Below, piece by piece: positions 10,362-19,938 of a stretch of DNA of 64,000 nucleotides. Under the pieces are notes generated by a model, which made no database searches, had not been told where the DNA came from, and saw nothing but the letters and a program-made list of their open reading frames with translations. The position numbers and the translations under genes were made by a program. Each line of letters begins with the position of its first letter. The stretch's first letter is position 1. The stretch is from Tritrichomonas musculus (Eukaryota > Parabasalia > Tritrichomonadida > Tritrichomonadidae), in the NCBI GenBank assembly GCA_039105265.1, contig JAPFFF010000007.1, positions 5,332,001-5,396,000 of the forward strand. Reading direction: 5' to 3'.

Positions 10362-11018
10362 TTAATCTTTTGCCATAAAATATATAATTAAGCCAAAAGT
10401 AATCAAAACAAATAAAATCAATAATGCAAAAATAAGTCTTTTCCATAACTGTTGGCGGTTTAATTGAGTACTGTTTCTAGAAAATTCTCTTGAAGACTGT
10501 GAAATTTCAGAAGCCGTTTGATTCAATTCTTCTAGTTGTGTGTTTCTTAGTAGAGCTTTTTGCATATTATCTGACATCATATCTTGTGCATCATTAAGAT
10601 TATTTTTAATTTGTTGGAGCTTAAGTTGGGAGGTATTTAAAAAATTACTCAATTCACCTGAAAATTCTTTGTTAAGTCCATAAGAAGCGCAATTTTGCCA
10701 CACTCGCGAATACCGAAGTAGAAAAGATCTTTGTATTTTATCTAGAATGTTAAAGCATTCGTTTGGTTGGCAATTCAGACTACCAATAAGAATAAAGTAT
10801 AAATTAGAATTATCGGAATTTTCTGATTCGTTTATATCCGCATATCTTTGAATAAAAATTTTGTGTCCATTTCGTTCACAAACAAATTGATTATCACGAA
10901 TATTTATCTTTTGAAGAACTTCAGTGATAAGAACATCAAAATTTCCATTAGCATTAGCAAATTGAGCAAGAATTGTAGATTTGCGTGCAATTGCAGCGTA
11001 TTCGTATGGAGAAGACAT
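10362..11018 (-). CDS. Longin-type R-SNARE (VAMP7-like), 218 residues
   Basis: The protein has the full longin R-SNARE layout. An N-terminal longin-like domain (about 1-118, starting EYAAIARKSTILAQF) is followed by a SNARE helix (about 130-190) with Arg158 in the context ALLRNTQLEEL, the ionic zero-layer Arg of R-SNAREs. A C-terminal membrane anchor follows (about 195-214, IFALLILFVLITFGLIIYF) with a short lumenal tail. Such proteins sit on vesicles or endosomal membranes and pair with Q-SNAREs to drive fusion, and the longin domain controls sorting and closure. The length is usual for VAMP7-type proteins. The start ATG is divergent from the zinc-knuckle gene, 59 bases away, so the two share a promoter. 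Confidence 0.85.
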   Translation of the reverse strand: MSSPYEYAAIARKSTILAQFANANGNFDVLITEVLQKINIRDNQFVCERNGHKIFIQRYADINESENSDNSNLYFILIGSLNCQPNECFNILDKIQRSFLLRYSRVWQNCASYGLNKEFSGELSNFLNTSQLKLQQIKNNLNDAQDMMSDNMQKALLRNTQLEELNQTASEISQSSREFSRNSTQLNRQQLWKRLIFALLILFVLITFGLIIYFMAKD

Positions 11019-11077
11019 ATTCTTTTTAGATTTATCAATTTGCTAGAAAAAGTTATTGATTTTCTCTTTTTTTCAAT
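11019..11077. promoter_or_regulatory. Compact bidirectional promoter
   Basis: Only 59 bases separate the start codons of the SNARE and zinc-knuckle genes. The stretch contains AGAAAAAGTTATTGA (from 11045), which matches the AACTTTTTC box seen before several other genes here, and TCAAT ending just before the plus-strand ATG, resembling a trichomonad initiator. Bidirectional use is inferred from the gene layout. Confidence 0.5.
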
Positions 11078-11482
11078 ATGAATGAAGATGAATTTAAATC
11101 GTGTTTTAAATGCGGTAAAATTGGTCACATTGCTTCAGAATGTACCGATACGCAAGTTCCATCTGAAATAAATACTTTTGAAACGAAAATCCAAAATCAA
11201 ATTAATATTATTTATTCCGAAGCTTTGCAAAATGAAAAATACCAAAAAGACGAATTTGGTCCTTTTCTTCCAAACCCTCCAGCAGAAAAAAATATAAACC
11301 ATAATTGGTCAAATACAGTTTTTTGTTTTAATTGCGGAGAACCAGGTCATTCAGAAGATGAGTGTTCACATCCTTCATTTGAAAGTTTTTATAATGTTAT
11401 TAAAAACTCGTTGGAAACCGATAATACGGAAGATGGATCTAAGATCAAACAAGAATTCGAATCTATATGGGATAACAAATAA
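11078..11482 (+). CDS. Two-knuckle CCHC zinc-finger protein, 134 residues
   Basis: Two zinc knuckles of the form C-x2-C-x4-H-x4-C are visible: Cys9, Cys12, His17, Cys22 (CFKCGKIGHIASEC) and Cys83, Cys86, His91, Cys96 (CFNCGEPGHSEDEC). This family binds single-stranded RNA or DNA. Similar small proteins act in mRNA processing or translation control, but nothing here picks out one role. The region between the knuckles is helical and polar, and the C-terminus is acidic. The stop overlaps TAAA, a known trichomonad polyadenylation signal. The knuckles resemble those of retroelement Gag proteins, but no other retroelement part lies nearby, so a host gene is the better reading. Confidence 0.8.
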   Translation: MNEDEFKSCFKCGKIGHIASECTDTQVPSEINTFETKIQNQINIIYSEALQNEKYQKDEFGPFLPNPPAEKNINHNWSNTVFCFNCGEPGHSEDECSHPSFESFYNVIKNSLETDNTEDGSKIKQEFESIWDNK

Positions 11483-11863
11483 ATTTTGAGAGAGATAATA
11501 ATAATATGATCCATTTTCTATTAAATTGTTTTCTATTGTTATTAATGAATTTTACAAGAAGAACTAATCATGCTTTAATCAATTTATTATTAAGTCCTTA
11601 TAAATCAATTAATTGTGTCTTTTACTAAAAGTATTAGTAAATTACAAATAAGATCAAAAAGAAAATCTGTAATCAATGAAATCAAAAAAAAAAAATAAGA
11701 TCAATTGGTAAATTACAAATTTATAAAATTTATAAAATTTATGTTATTAAATAATTGATAATCTGTTTATGGAATTATTTCTACTATATAAATATGAAAT
11801 GTTAAATATTTACATATATTTCAAATTTATTTAATTTTACAATAATATAGATATATAATATAT
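11483..11863. other. AT-rich intergenic region between convergent genes
   Basis: The 3' ends of the zinc-knuckle gene and the PCI gene face each other across 381 bases of AT-rich DNA with A tracts. No gene or RNA is seen. Confidence 0.5.
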
Positions 11864-13060
11864 TTAATCATACACTGATAAAGGTTGAAATGGATCTTTT
11901 GCAAAAACGATGAAATGGAGACCATGATGAATATAAGCTTTGACGAGCTTCATTTCAATCAGCATAGCCGCAATTGATTCTGCTTCATCTATTGTGTATT
12001 TTAATTCGTCTTCTTCTTCATCATCATAATCATCTTCTTCATTACTAGCTATTAAGGCCTGTAAAAATACATCAACGGGCATTCTTAATGATCCATATAG
12101 TTCATAAGCAATTCTAAGTATTTGGTAATAAACAAGTTTTCGTGCTGAAGAAAGTAATTGATAAATTCCAAGTTGAAATAAAATTAACTGATGGTCCCTT
12201 AAAGATTTGTCAAAATTTCGGATTTTACCTAAGACAATGGAATTAGCAAAACTTGTAAATATCTCTAATTTATAACATTCGATTAAACCTTTCTTTGTAG
12301 TGGGTAATTTACCATAGAAAAATTGAATAGGTATCAAATAAACTAGAATCAAGCGTCGATTCTCATATAAACGAAGAGGGCATGTTTCATATGCATTGAT
12401 AAGATCTTGGTGTGCTTGTGCAATATTGAGGAGAATTGCATTGACTCGGCCACTGTAAAAATAATACGTAGAGACTTCACTAGGCGTAAAATTACGAAAA
12501 TTTATTTTGTTTTCAACTGTAAGAAGCAAATTCTGAGCTTGATTAATATTATTTCTCTGAAAATAAACCGCCATCAGTTCATTTACAACTGTAAGTAAAG
12601 CGCTTCCACCAAAAATGTTGTTGTTGGTTGATAGAGCGAGACGAAGTAATTTTTGCATTTGGTTAACACTTTCATTATAATCAGCGTTTGTTGCGTAAAA
12701 ATGATATGATTTGGCTATTGTTTTAATACATGGAACGCCTAAATTACTAACAAGAGATTTAAAATCGCGAATTAATGGGTTTGCTGCTTGATTATATAAT
12801 TCAAAAGCTTCGATCTCAGAATCGCATAACGGAACTTGAAAAAGAAATGAAAATGCTTCCATCCATAGGTCATGCCCTAATGCTTTTGAAATATTTTCTT
12901 TCACTAATAATTGGCATGGTTCTTTCTTTTCTTTAAGAAAATTAATATCAAAAAATTTGGCTATAGTTTCTCCTTTTTCTAACTTGATAGCTTTTTTAAG
13001 TTGATTGGCAACTTTATATGCATCACTTGATGCCTTTTGTTGTGTATAAGGTTGATTCAT
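11864..13060 (-). CDS. PCID2: PCI-domain protein, PCID2/Thp1-like (TREX-2 mRNA export)
   Basis: The C-terminal half matches PCID2/Thp1 closely. It has LRLYENRRLILVYLIPIQFF followed by GKLPT, then SLRDHQLILFQLGIYQLLSS and LVYYQILRIAYELYG, and ends with a winged-helix strand pair KAYIHHGLHFIVFAKDPFQP, equivalent to the KGYI...NPFPPL end of animal PCID2. The N-terminal half is TPR-like helices. Thp1/PCID2 is a scaffold of the TREX-2 complex, which links transcription to mRNA export at nuclear pores. The length (398 residues) is normal. An acidic insert (EEDDYDDEEEDE, near residue 340) lies within the winged-helix part. Csn12-type proteins are related, but the ending favours PCID2/Thp1. The stop is TAAA. 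Confidence 0.8.
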   Translation of the reverse strand: MNQPYTQQKASSDAYKVANQLKKAIKLEKGETIAKFFDINFLKEKKEPCQLLVKENISKALGHDLWMEAFSFLFQVPLCDSEIEAFELYNQAANPLIRDFKSLVSNLGVPCIKTIAKSYHFYATNADYNESVNQMQKLLRLALSTNNNIFGGSALLTVVNELMAVYFQRNNINQAQNLLLTVENKINFRNFTPSEVSTYYFYSGRVNAILLNIAQAHQDLINAYETCPLRLYENRRLILVYLIPIQFFYGKLPTTKKGLIECYKLEIFTSFANSIVLGKIRNFDKSLRDHQLILFQLGIYQLLSSARKLVYYQILRIAYELYGSLRMPVDVFLQALIASNEEDDYDDEEEDELKYTIDEAESIAAMLIEMKLVKAYIHHGLHFIVFAKDPFQPLSVYD

Positions 13061-13506
13061 ATGTTTAAAATTATTTAATATAGTTAATAAGAAAAATGTT
13101 AACCTTTAAATATCGTTAATCCTACAAAAAAGATATTTGAGGACCAAATATATATTTAAAAAAGTGGAATACAATAATTGTCAATAAATCCTTTGGCCCA
13201 TGAATATTTATAGCTAAAAATATGTTATTTTTTTAAGTACCTAATACAATATTTAAATTTAATATTTCCAAAGAATTTTATATAAAATATTTTAAAAAAT
13301 ATTTATTTTTTATATAAGTATAATAAAACAAATATAAAAACAATTTTTTCTTATGATTGGGCTCAAATAATTCGTAGCAATTGAATTTTTCTAAAAAAGT
13401 TCTTCCTTTCTTTCAATTTATAGAAATTTTACTATCAGTTTTATTAGAAATTGAATGTGTAATAATAAATTCAGCATTAAAAGGTTAAACTCTCAAAATA
13501 TAGGAT
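13061..13506. promoter_or_regulatory. Divergent promoter region between PCI and pecanex-like genes
   Basis: 446 bases separate the two start codons. The region holds an AAAAAAGTTCTTCCTTTC string (from 13393) and CTCTCAAAATATAG just before the pecanex ATG. The rest is AT-rich. Promoter elements are inferred from their recurrence before other genes. Confidence 0.35.
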
Positions 13507-16500
13507 ATGGAGCTTTATGGAATAAAACTTCATATCCTTTGCTCATTTACAGGTGGATTTATATTATATCGAAATGACAAATGGCCTAATATATTAAAAT
13601 CAATAGTTTTCTTGATTTTATTTGGATTTTTTTATATAATATTGTCTATTGACCTCTCTTATCTCGTTCGCCTACTTTTAGCTGGTCTTGTCGCGCTTTT
13701 TGTCCTTATTATCGAACTAATAGTTGTTTGGTTTAATTCAATGCTTGATGAATCAGTTGATGTTTCGTCTTCCTCAATAGACTCAACTGCAGAGAACAAC
13801 AAACCTACAATTCCAGATAAAATTAGCGGCCCTCTTTGGGAATCCCGTGGTATTTTATTCAATGAACGAATTCCACTTGATGATCGCGCATATCAATTAA
13901 TTCGCAGAGGATTTGATGCTGACGAAGTTTTTAGACTTATTGAACTTATACGAAATGGAACAGTTACCAAAGATACCAAAGATCATTTACCAACTCGACA
14001 TGTTAAAACAAATTTAATAGTTTTATGTGGTCAGAATATCAATATACATTTTGATCGGGATTCTTTATCTCGTACATTTCAACGTCCGCCCAGTGCATGG
14101 CATCTTATATCTTCTGTAGTATTAACCTTATTATTAGCTTTTTTTGTACCCGAAACAAGACCAATGAATCCTCCATTTTTAACCTGGTATTTATCGCTAA
14201 TTTGTACATCCTCAATTTTCAGTTTATTACTTCCGCCCCCTTCAGATCCATATGCCACCAATTTCAATGATCCATTTATTTCGTACACTCGTGCAGCAGT
14301 AGCCGTTGGCATGTCAGGTGTAGTTTCATTAATGGCCTTTTTCAAGATGTTTCTACCAGCAAAGCTTTACATACCGCAGATAAACATGACAATTTATTGG
14401 AAGCCCATTTTAACTTTTTGTGCAACAATGGCCAATTATCTATTCATTTTTTATCCCTTCCTAATATTGATAGGCTTCATGGGCCATCCGATAACGACCT
14501 TACATTGGCTATTAGAAACGGTCAATAAATACTTCTTTGGTATTTCAGGGTCGCCTTCATTCAAAAAGGCCGCAATTGACTTTTTGAATTCGACCTGTAT
14601 CGTTGTCGCTGTTTCACTATTCATGTTAATAGGCAACCAACCGATAACCGTCGGTGTATCAATTTTAGTTGTCACTTTTTTCACTCAATTTTCAATTTCA
14701 GACAACTGTCAAACGTTCATGAAAAAACACCTTGTAACCGCCATTATTTGTGCAGTTGTATCGGCTTCAACGAGTCTCTTAAATTGGGTCATTAACGACT
14801 CAATCATGAACATCCTCCTCATCGTCATTGCCATCATTCATTGCGTCATTGACGTCTTGTTTCCGTACTTCACAACGCATCAAAGATACTTTTTCTGGTA
14901 TGGCCGAATGATTCCGGTCAATTTTTTGACCAAATACTGTCATTTCATAACGAACTTTATTACGGCGCCTTCATTTATATCGTTTGCGTTAGTTAACGAT
15001 AAGAAGTCCTATGAAACGGTTAACAATAAAGAAATATTTGCCACTTTTTCGGCAATTTTAATTTTGCACGGACTTCGAATGGCTCAAACATTGCCACATC
15101 TTTTCTGCATGTCTGTTGCAATGTCTCTTATCTTTTTTAGATATGATTACGACTTGCCTGCTTCCTCTGTTTCATTGTTGCTTTCCCTTCTTCTTGCTAG
15201 AAAGTTAACCAAAATTTGCCGTGTAACAAGTCTCTGGTTTAAATGGCGAAAACTTCCAAATGGCATCTATTTAGATCCTTATGTAAATCCGTGGAAATTT
15301 GCAGGATCTGTTATTTTAAGTTACATTTTATGTTTCGTGCCGCAACCTTTCTCCGGTCTTTCTTTTATTTCCTATTTTTGGTCGATTTTGACTGGTTCTC
15401 CGATGAATATTTTGAATGGTCTTGAATATTTGTTCACTTTGTCACCGCCAAGACCGAATTTGTTCTATGATTACACTCAATCTGATTTTAGTTTGCATGA
15501 TGAATATATAAAGGCAACTTCTGAGCATCCACTTGAGGCTCCCATTTACTTCTCTCTTGCGAAAAGTCTGGAAGAAAATCTCGGCAAAATGGTGAAAGAT
15601 GGCCATCTTGGCTTAATTTTAGACGATAGCTTTTTTCTGATGATATCTGGTGACTTAATGGCAATTGTTCATATTGTTGCTATTGAAGCTAATAAAGTAT
15701 CATTTCAACTTCGTGGTCTTGAATACGTCTCGCAAACATTGTGTCATGGTGGCGAGTTATCGAAGCTTCAACAAATCATTCAAGAACACACGAATTTCGG
15801 CAATATTGGACATGCTTTTGCATTTGGATTTTCGATGTTTCAGTTGAGAGTTCTTGATCTTCCATTGAATGTTATTAATATTTCACAATTTGACTTTGTA
15901 GATGCGGTTTTGCCAGCGGTTGGAAGATCTTTTTTATCATGGGAATTGAAAAGTCTTGTTTATTGTGTCATTCGTTGTTTTAAGGAAAACTTGAATCCTC
16001 CTGAAGCTCCAGAAGGACATTATGACAATGTTGTTCCTCGTTTATCTGAGAATCATTTAGCTTTCATTCGTTTTGTTGCTAACAAGTACGAAATAGAAGT
16101 GACAGCCTTTATGATGCAGAGGCTTTGGGTGATTATCCACACAATTCACATGGTTATTATTTCGAGAGGTGGCAAAGTTAATGTTGACAAGTTATTTGAA
16201 CTTTTCGAAGGAAGAGTTGAAATTAATGAAATGGCAAAACCTGAAGAAGAAAATTTAAATAAAGCTTTCCGTTTTTCTGTATCTGTTATTTTGATGGTCA
16301 GTGTCGGATTGGCGCCTTCGACTGATGATTTCGAAGAGAATTTTCAATTCTTCGAAGAAACTTATAGTTCTTATAAATGTTTGCCTTTGAGGTCTAATGA
16401 AATTGAAATTGCTCTCCGTGATGAAGATGTTCCTGTGATTTCAATGATATCTAATCAGGATTCGTATTACATCGTCCGTTTCGCAAGCTCTGAAATTAAT

Positions 16501-16716
16501 TGGACCTTCTTCCAAATGGACTCGGAATCGATTCGTGGGTTTTGGTCTAACGAAATTAGAAGCATCTTGTTCTTGGCTATGCCATCAAGAGAAAGAAGTA
16601 GTATACAGTATAATATTCACTCTTTAAGGAATATTACTAACCAGAGCTGTAATCAGCCTGTTGGTTACCCGGCTTATGTGTCGAGTATCATTGATTCATA
16701 TAGTGAGAAGGATTGA
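13507..16716 (+). CDS. Pecanex-like multipass membrane protein, 1069 residues
   Basis: Many hydrophobic segments fill the first 650 residues (for example LIFFRYD-flanked and LILFGFFYIILSIDLSYLV segments). The C-terminal third matches the pecanex C-terminal domain: SIRGFWSNEIRSILFLAMPS, then SIQYNIHSLRNITNQSCNQP and GYPAYVSS, the near-invariant ending of that domain. Pecanex proteins are ER or endomembrane proteins; the fly founder affects Notch signalling and ER form, but the molecular activity is poorly known. At 1069 residues it is shorter than animal pecanex and lacks a long N-terminal tail. GC rises toward the middle of the gene. The start at 13507 has a TCA 12-14 bases upstream. Confidence 0.8.
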   Translation: MELYGIKLHILCSFTGGFILYRNDKWPNILKSIVFLILFGFFYIILSIDLSYLVRLLLAGLVALFVLIIELIVVWFNSMLDESVDVSSSSIDSTAENNKPTIPDKISGPLWESRGILFNERIPLDDRAYQLIRRGFDADEVFRLIELIRNGTVTKDTKDHLPTRHVKTNLIVLCGQNINIHFDRDSLSRTFQRPPSAWHLISSVVLTLLLAFFVPETRPMNPPFLTWYLSLICTSSIFSLLLPPPSDPYATNFNDPFISYTRAAVAVGMSGVVSLMAFFKMFLPAKLYIPQINMTIYWKPILTFCATMANYLFIFYPFLILIGFMGHPITTLHWLLETVNKYFFGISGSPSFKKAAIDFLNSTCIVVAVSLFMLIGNQPITVGVSILVVTFFTQFSISDNCQTFMKKHLVTAIICAVVSASTSLLNWVINDSIMNILLIVIAIIHCVIDVLFPYFTTHQRYFFWYGRMIPVNFLTKYCHFITNFITAPSFISFALVNDKKSYETVNNKEIFATFSAILILHGLRMAQTLPHLFCMSVAMSLIFFRYDYDLPASSVSLLLSLLLARKLTKICRVTSLWFKWRKLPNGIYLDPYVNPWKFAGSVILSYILCFVPQPFSGLSFISYFWSILTGSPMNILNGLEYLFTLSPPRPNLFYDYTQSDFSLHDEYIKATSEHPLEAPIYFSLAKSLEENLGKMVKDGHLGLILDDSFFLMISGDLMAIVHIVAIEANKVSFQLRGLEYVSQTLCHGGELSKLQQIIQEHTNFGNIGHAFAFGFSMFQLRVLDLPLNVINISQFDFVDAVLPAVGRSFLSWELKSLVYCVIRCFKENLNPPEAPEGHYDNVVPRLSENHLAFIRFVANKYEIEVTAFMMQRLWVIIHTIHMVIISRGGKVNVDKLFELFEGRVEINEMAKPEEENLNKAFRFSVSVILMVSVGLAPSTDDFEENFQFFEETYSSYKCLPLRSNEIEIALRDEDVPVISMISNQDSYYIVRFASSEINWTFFQMDSESIRGFWSNEIRSILFLAMPSRERSSIQYNIHSLRNITNQSCNQPVGYPAYVSSIIDSYSEKD

Positions 16717-17247
16717 TTTTCTTTTCCTTTTGTTTTGTTTATTGTTTTGTATTTTATTTCGGATCTATCCATTTATATTATTGTAAATATTGTTTTTTTA
16801 TCGATTTTGTTTTTTGTTTTTTAAATTTTTTTAGATTTGATTATTGATCATTAAATATTTTTTTTTTTTTTTGAAATTAGGTTTATTTTTTATGTCCATT
16901 ATTTTAATTCATTGTTCTTTCATTAATTGGTTGGTGAGAAATCATTTTCTTTTTTTTTTTTTTTTTAATCAATATATAATATTATTTGATTAATGTGAAT
17001 AGAAAATATTATTATAAATTCTTTGGGTTTACTTATAAACAGCAAAATTTATTGTAATTTAATTGTATTACCTGTATTAAAAAAAAAAAGATTTTGATAA
17101 TTCCGGAATTTTATTAAATGGTATTAAAAAAATAAAATGTGGATTAATTTAGATCTATGTTTTTCTTTCTTAGTTGCTTTATGAGTTTCATTTCAATTTC
17201 TTTTTTAAATACTGTTAAATTATTAATCAATACAAAAAAGAACGTTT
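16717..17247. other. AT-rich region with T tracts between convergent genes
   Basis: Downstream ends of two genes face each other. Several T runs of 10-15 bases (near 16858 and 16951) and a TTCCGGAA palindrome (near 17101) are visible. Nothing codes. Confidence 0.5.
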
Positions 17248-18342
17248 TTAATCTTCTTTTTCACTTTGATAATCGCCTTCTGAATTTATTTCACTTTTTT
17301 CTTCTACATTTTCATCTCTTTCTTGGTCAGTTTCTGAATCACTAGACGAACTTGGTTCAATTTTTTCTTCAGTTTCGTTTTTGTCTTCTTCTTCCTCTTC
17401 GCTTTCAGAATCATTTTCTTCACTCTTTGTATTTTTGCTTTCGTCATTTTCACTTTCAGATTCTGTTTCGTAGCTATTGCTGATATCACTTTTTTCGTTG
17501 TTTTCGGTACCGTTATCGTTTTCTGAATTTTCGATTTCATTTCTATTACTAGTGTTCTCGCTTTTTTCGTCATTGTCGCTGTATTCTTGATCTTTACTTA
17601 TATTTTCGTTATTATCTGAATTGTCACTTTGATCATCTCTTTGGCTACTTTTTCCATATTCATCGTCGTTGTCTGAATAATACTCATAAGTTTCATTTAT
17701 CATGTTATATGAATTATTTATATTATCAGATTGATTATCTTCATCATAATCATTATCACTTGATTCAGTGTTATCATAAAAGCTTGTTTCTCGTATTAAT
17801 TGAAGGAGACGTAAAGCTTCAGATATTGTTAGATCGTCTTTGATTGAATCTAGGATAAATTGAGTGAGCTTCCAATTACCTCCTTTGGATGAAGCGTCAA
17901 CAAGTGTTGTGCCATCATTTTTTCTTCTATGAAGATCTTCAGATTGGTAGTATAAAATCCACTTAAATACATCTTCGTATCCTTGTTCTGCAGCGGTAAA
18001 AAGGGTTCCATCAAATGAAACACTATATTCGTCAAGTAAATGAAGTATTTCAAAATCACCTCCGCAAACAGCAAAGTGTGCTAAACTGAAGTTTCTTTTA
18101 TCTTTTACGTAGAGATCAGCTCCATTAACTAAAAGATATCTAAAAATTTGAATAGACTTATAATATGCAGAAACAGCTAAAAGGCATGGTGAATAACGGA
18201 GAAAATCATCGAATAGAGTTGAAAACATTGTGAACTTGTAGTTAACACTAAAAACAGAGTCAACAATAAGTTGAAATGATTCAATATCGTCATTTTTTAT
18301 ATAGCGAATTAAATCATTCTCCAATGGATTTCGTCGGAGCAT
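17248..18342 (-). CDS. Ankyrin-repeat protein with acidic serine-rich tail, 364 residues
   Basis: The N-terminal half (about 1-190) holds degenerate ankyrin repeats: SPCLLAVSAYYKSIQIFRYL, LVNGADLYVKDKRNFSLAHF, GGDFEILHLLDEYSV, GTTLVDASSKGGNWKLTQF. The C-terminal half is a long Asp/Glu/Ser/Asn-rich tail (about 195-364, for example SESEEEEEDKNETEEKIE) with no predicted fold. Ankyrin proteins are a large multigene group in trichomonads and serve as binding scaffolds; the partner is unknown. The acidic tail could mimic histone- or nucleic-acid-binding chaperone tails, but that is only a guess. The stop is TAAA. Some low-complexity codon runs of the tail give open frames in other phases. Confidence 0.75.
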   Translation of the reverse strand: MLRRNPLENDLIRYIKNDDIESFQLIVDSVFSVNYKFTMFSTLFDDFLRYSPCLLAVSAYYKSIQIFRYLLVNGADLYVKDKRNFSLAHFAVCGGDFEILHLLDEYSVSFDGTLFTAAEQGYEDVFKWILYYQSEDLHRRKNDGTTLVDASSKGGNWKLTQFILDSIKDDLTISEALRLLQLIRETSFYDNTESSDNDYDEDNQSDNINNSYNMINETYEYYSDNDDEYGKSSQRDDQSDNSDNNENISKDQEYSDNDEKSENTSNRNEIENSENDNGTENNEKSDISNSYETESESENDESKNTKSEENDSESEEEEEDKNETEEKIEPSSSSDSETDQERDENVEEKSEINSEGDYQSEKED

Positions 18343-18742
18343 AATAAATTACAATGGAAAAAAATTGGTTAAATTTTTATTGAATTTTACCAAAATTTAA
18401 ATTGAAATAATAATCAGCCCCTTAAAAATAAAAATGGAATTTTTTGATTAATTATAATAGTATTATGTAAAATTTATTAATATTCATATTTAATATACTA
18501 TTATATTGATATTTTTAATATAAAATAGTTTATTTTATTAAAAAACACTGATGATTTTTTATATTTTATAAAAATCTTTGAGGAGTATAAATTCAATGGA
18601 TGTTTCATTATTTTCAGTTAGTACTCACAAAAATTGATAAAAATAAATAGCATCATTTACGTTTAATACAAACAAAGAATATTATTAGAAATAATTTTTC
18701 TATAATGTTTATACTAAAAACAAATGAAATTAATAAGCCGAA
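18343..18742. other. AT-rich intergenic stretch
   Basis: 400 bases separate the CFAP410 gene (downstream end) from the ankyrin gene (upstream end). No distinct motif is seen. Confidence 0.45.
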
Positions 18743-19525
18743 TTAAGATTGGCACCTTTGATGAATAGCATCGAGTACTATTTTAAGTGAGTCAATGGAT
18801 AATTCTGGAATTAATGATAAAACAGCTGTTAAATAATGAGAATCATCTGTAGAGGCTAAAGAGTTGGTATTATTATTATAAGTTTGATCTCGAATTTGTG
18901 ACATTTGTCTTTGGTATTGATCCTTTTTCTTTTGATTTTGAATTAACATTTTCATATTCAACGTTTTTTGAGAGAAGTTATTTTTTATTTGAGGTTTCAT
19001 ATGATTTTCATCAATCCTTGAACTATCAACATCATCAAATATGTTATAATTCTTTGAAAAATCAACACTCCTATTCATTCTAATATTTGCATTTTGGTTC
19101 TTATTTTCAATATTATAATTATCAGAGTAAAACGTGTCTAAATTGTCAAGTTTTTTCAATTGTGGAAGCATTGATAATACAGTAGATCTGTAATTAGGTA
19201 ATGATGCGATAGGATTATCAGATAAAGATAAATTCTCTAAAAAAGTTAAATTTTGTAGATATTTCAATTCTTGAAAAGAAGATATCAAATTTTGCCGAAG
19301 AAGTAAATTTTTTAACTTTGGGCAATGTTGAAATGGAGCTAGTGTGTGGATTGAATTTATAGGCATTGATATTGTATTGATATTTGGACATTTTGATAAA
19401 ATAGAAACGTCAGTTAAATTATATCCCCACATATTTATTGAATGTACATCTGCTAAACTTAGTGTCCTTGTCTTTTGAAATACCATTTCTGCTTTTAAAA
19501 CCCCTTGGTGACTTTCTTCGCTCAT
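18743..19525 (-). CDS. CFAP410: CFAP410 (C21orf2) homologue, leucine-rich-repeat ciliary protein
   Basis: Residues 18-130 match the LRR domain of CFAP410: LADVHSINMWGYNLTDVSIL, NSIHTLAPFQHCPKLKNLLL, LIS..LKYLQNLTFLENLSL, and the cap YRSTVLSMLPQLKKLDN. The C-terminal 30 residues (YLTAVLSLIPELSIDSLKIV then LDAIHQRC) match the short helical C-terminal domain that in animals and trypanosomes forms oligomers. CFAP410 sits at basal bodies and acts with NEK-family kinases in cilium building and DNA damage control. The 260-residue length fits, with a polar linker between the domains. A parabasalid with flagella would be expected to need it. The two matching ends make the call firm. Confidence 0.85.
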   Translation of the reverse strand: MSEESHQGVLKAEMVFQKTRTLSLADVHSINMWGYNLTDVSILSKCPNINTISMPINSIHTLAPFQHCPKLKNLLLRQNLISSFQELKYLQNLTFLENLSLSDNPIASLPNYRSTVLSMLPQLKKLDNLDTFYSDNYNIENKNQNANIRMNRSVDFSKNYNIFDDVDSSRIDENHMKPQIKNNFSQKTLNMKMLIQNQKKKDQYQRQMSQIRDQTYNNNTNSLASTDDSHYLTAVLSLIPELSIDSLKIVLDAIHQRCQS

Positions 19526-19938
19526 TTTATATAAATTATTTATTAACGTACAGATTGTGATTAATAATTTTATTTTTTATATGAATCATAATAGCTGCTC
19601 AATAAAAAAGGAAGATTAAATATGATTTTATAAAAGATGGTACATCTATAAAACTCAAAATATTCACTTTTGTTAGATTTAAAACAATATTTGAGAATTA
19701 TAAATAATAAAAAATAAAATGTTTTCTTTATAAAAATTCTAAATTTATTGTATAATAAAATATAAATTAGAAATTATTTCAAATAAAGCATTACATGTTG
19801 ATATAAACCAACAAATTTTAATTTAAAGATTTTCAACTTTTTCAAAAAAGTTTTTGTAAATAACATCCATGGCAACTTTTTCTATAAAATTATATAGAAA
19901 AATTTAACGTTCAAGAATTTAAAAAATTTTACTTCAAT
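19526..19938. promoter_or_regulatory. Divergent promoter region CFAP410 / WD40-like gene
   Basis: 413 AT-rich bases lie between the start codons. It contains the self-complementary AACTTTTTCAAAAAAGTTTT at 19835 and TTCAAT directly before the plus-strand ATG. On the minus side a TCACA sits about 39 bases before the CFAP410 start. Confidence 0.4.

Noticed and set aside
11078-11482. Zinc-knuckle gene as a retroelement Gag piece
   Set aside because: No capsid-like domain, protease, reverse transcriptase or terminal repeats are nearby, and the gene has a normal host promoter and end.
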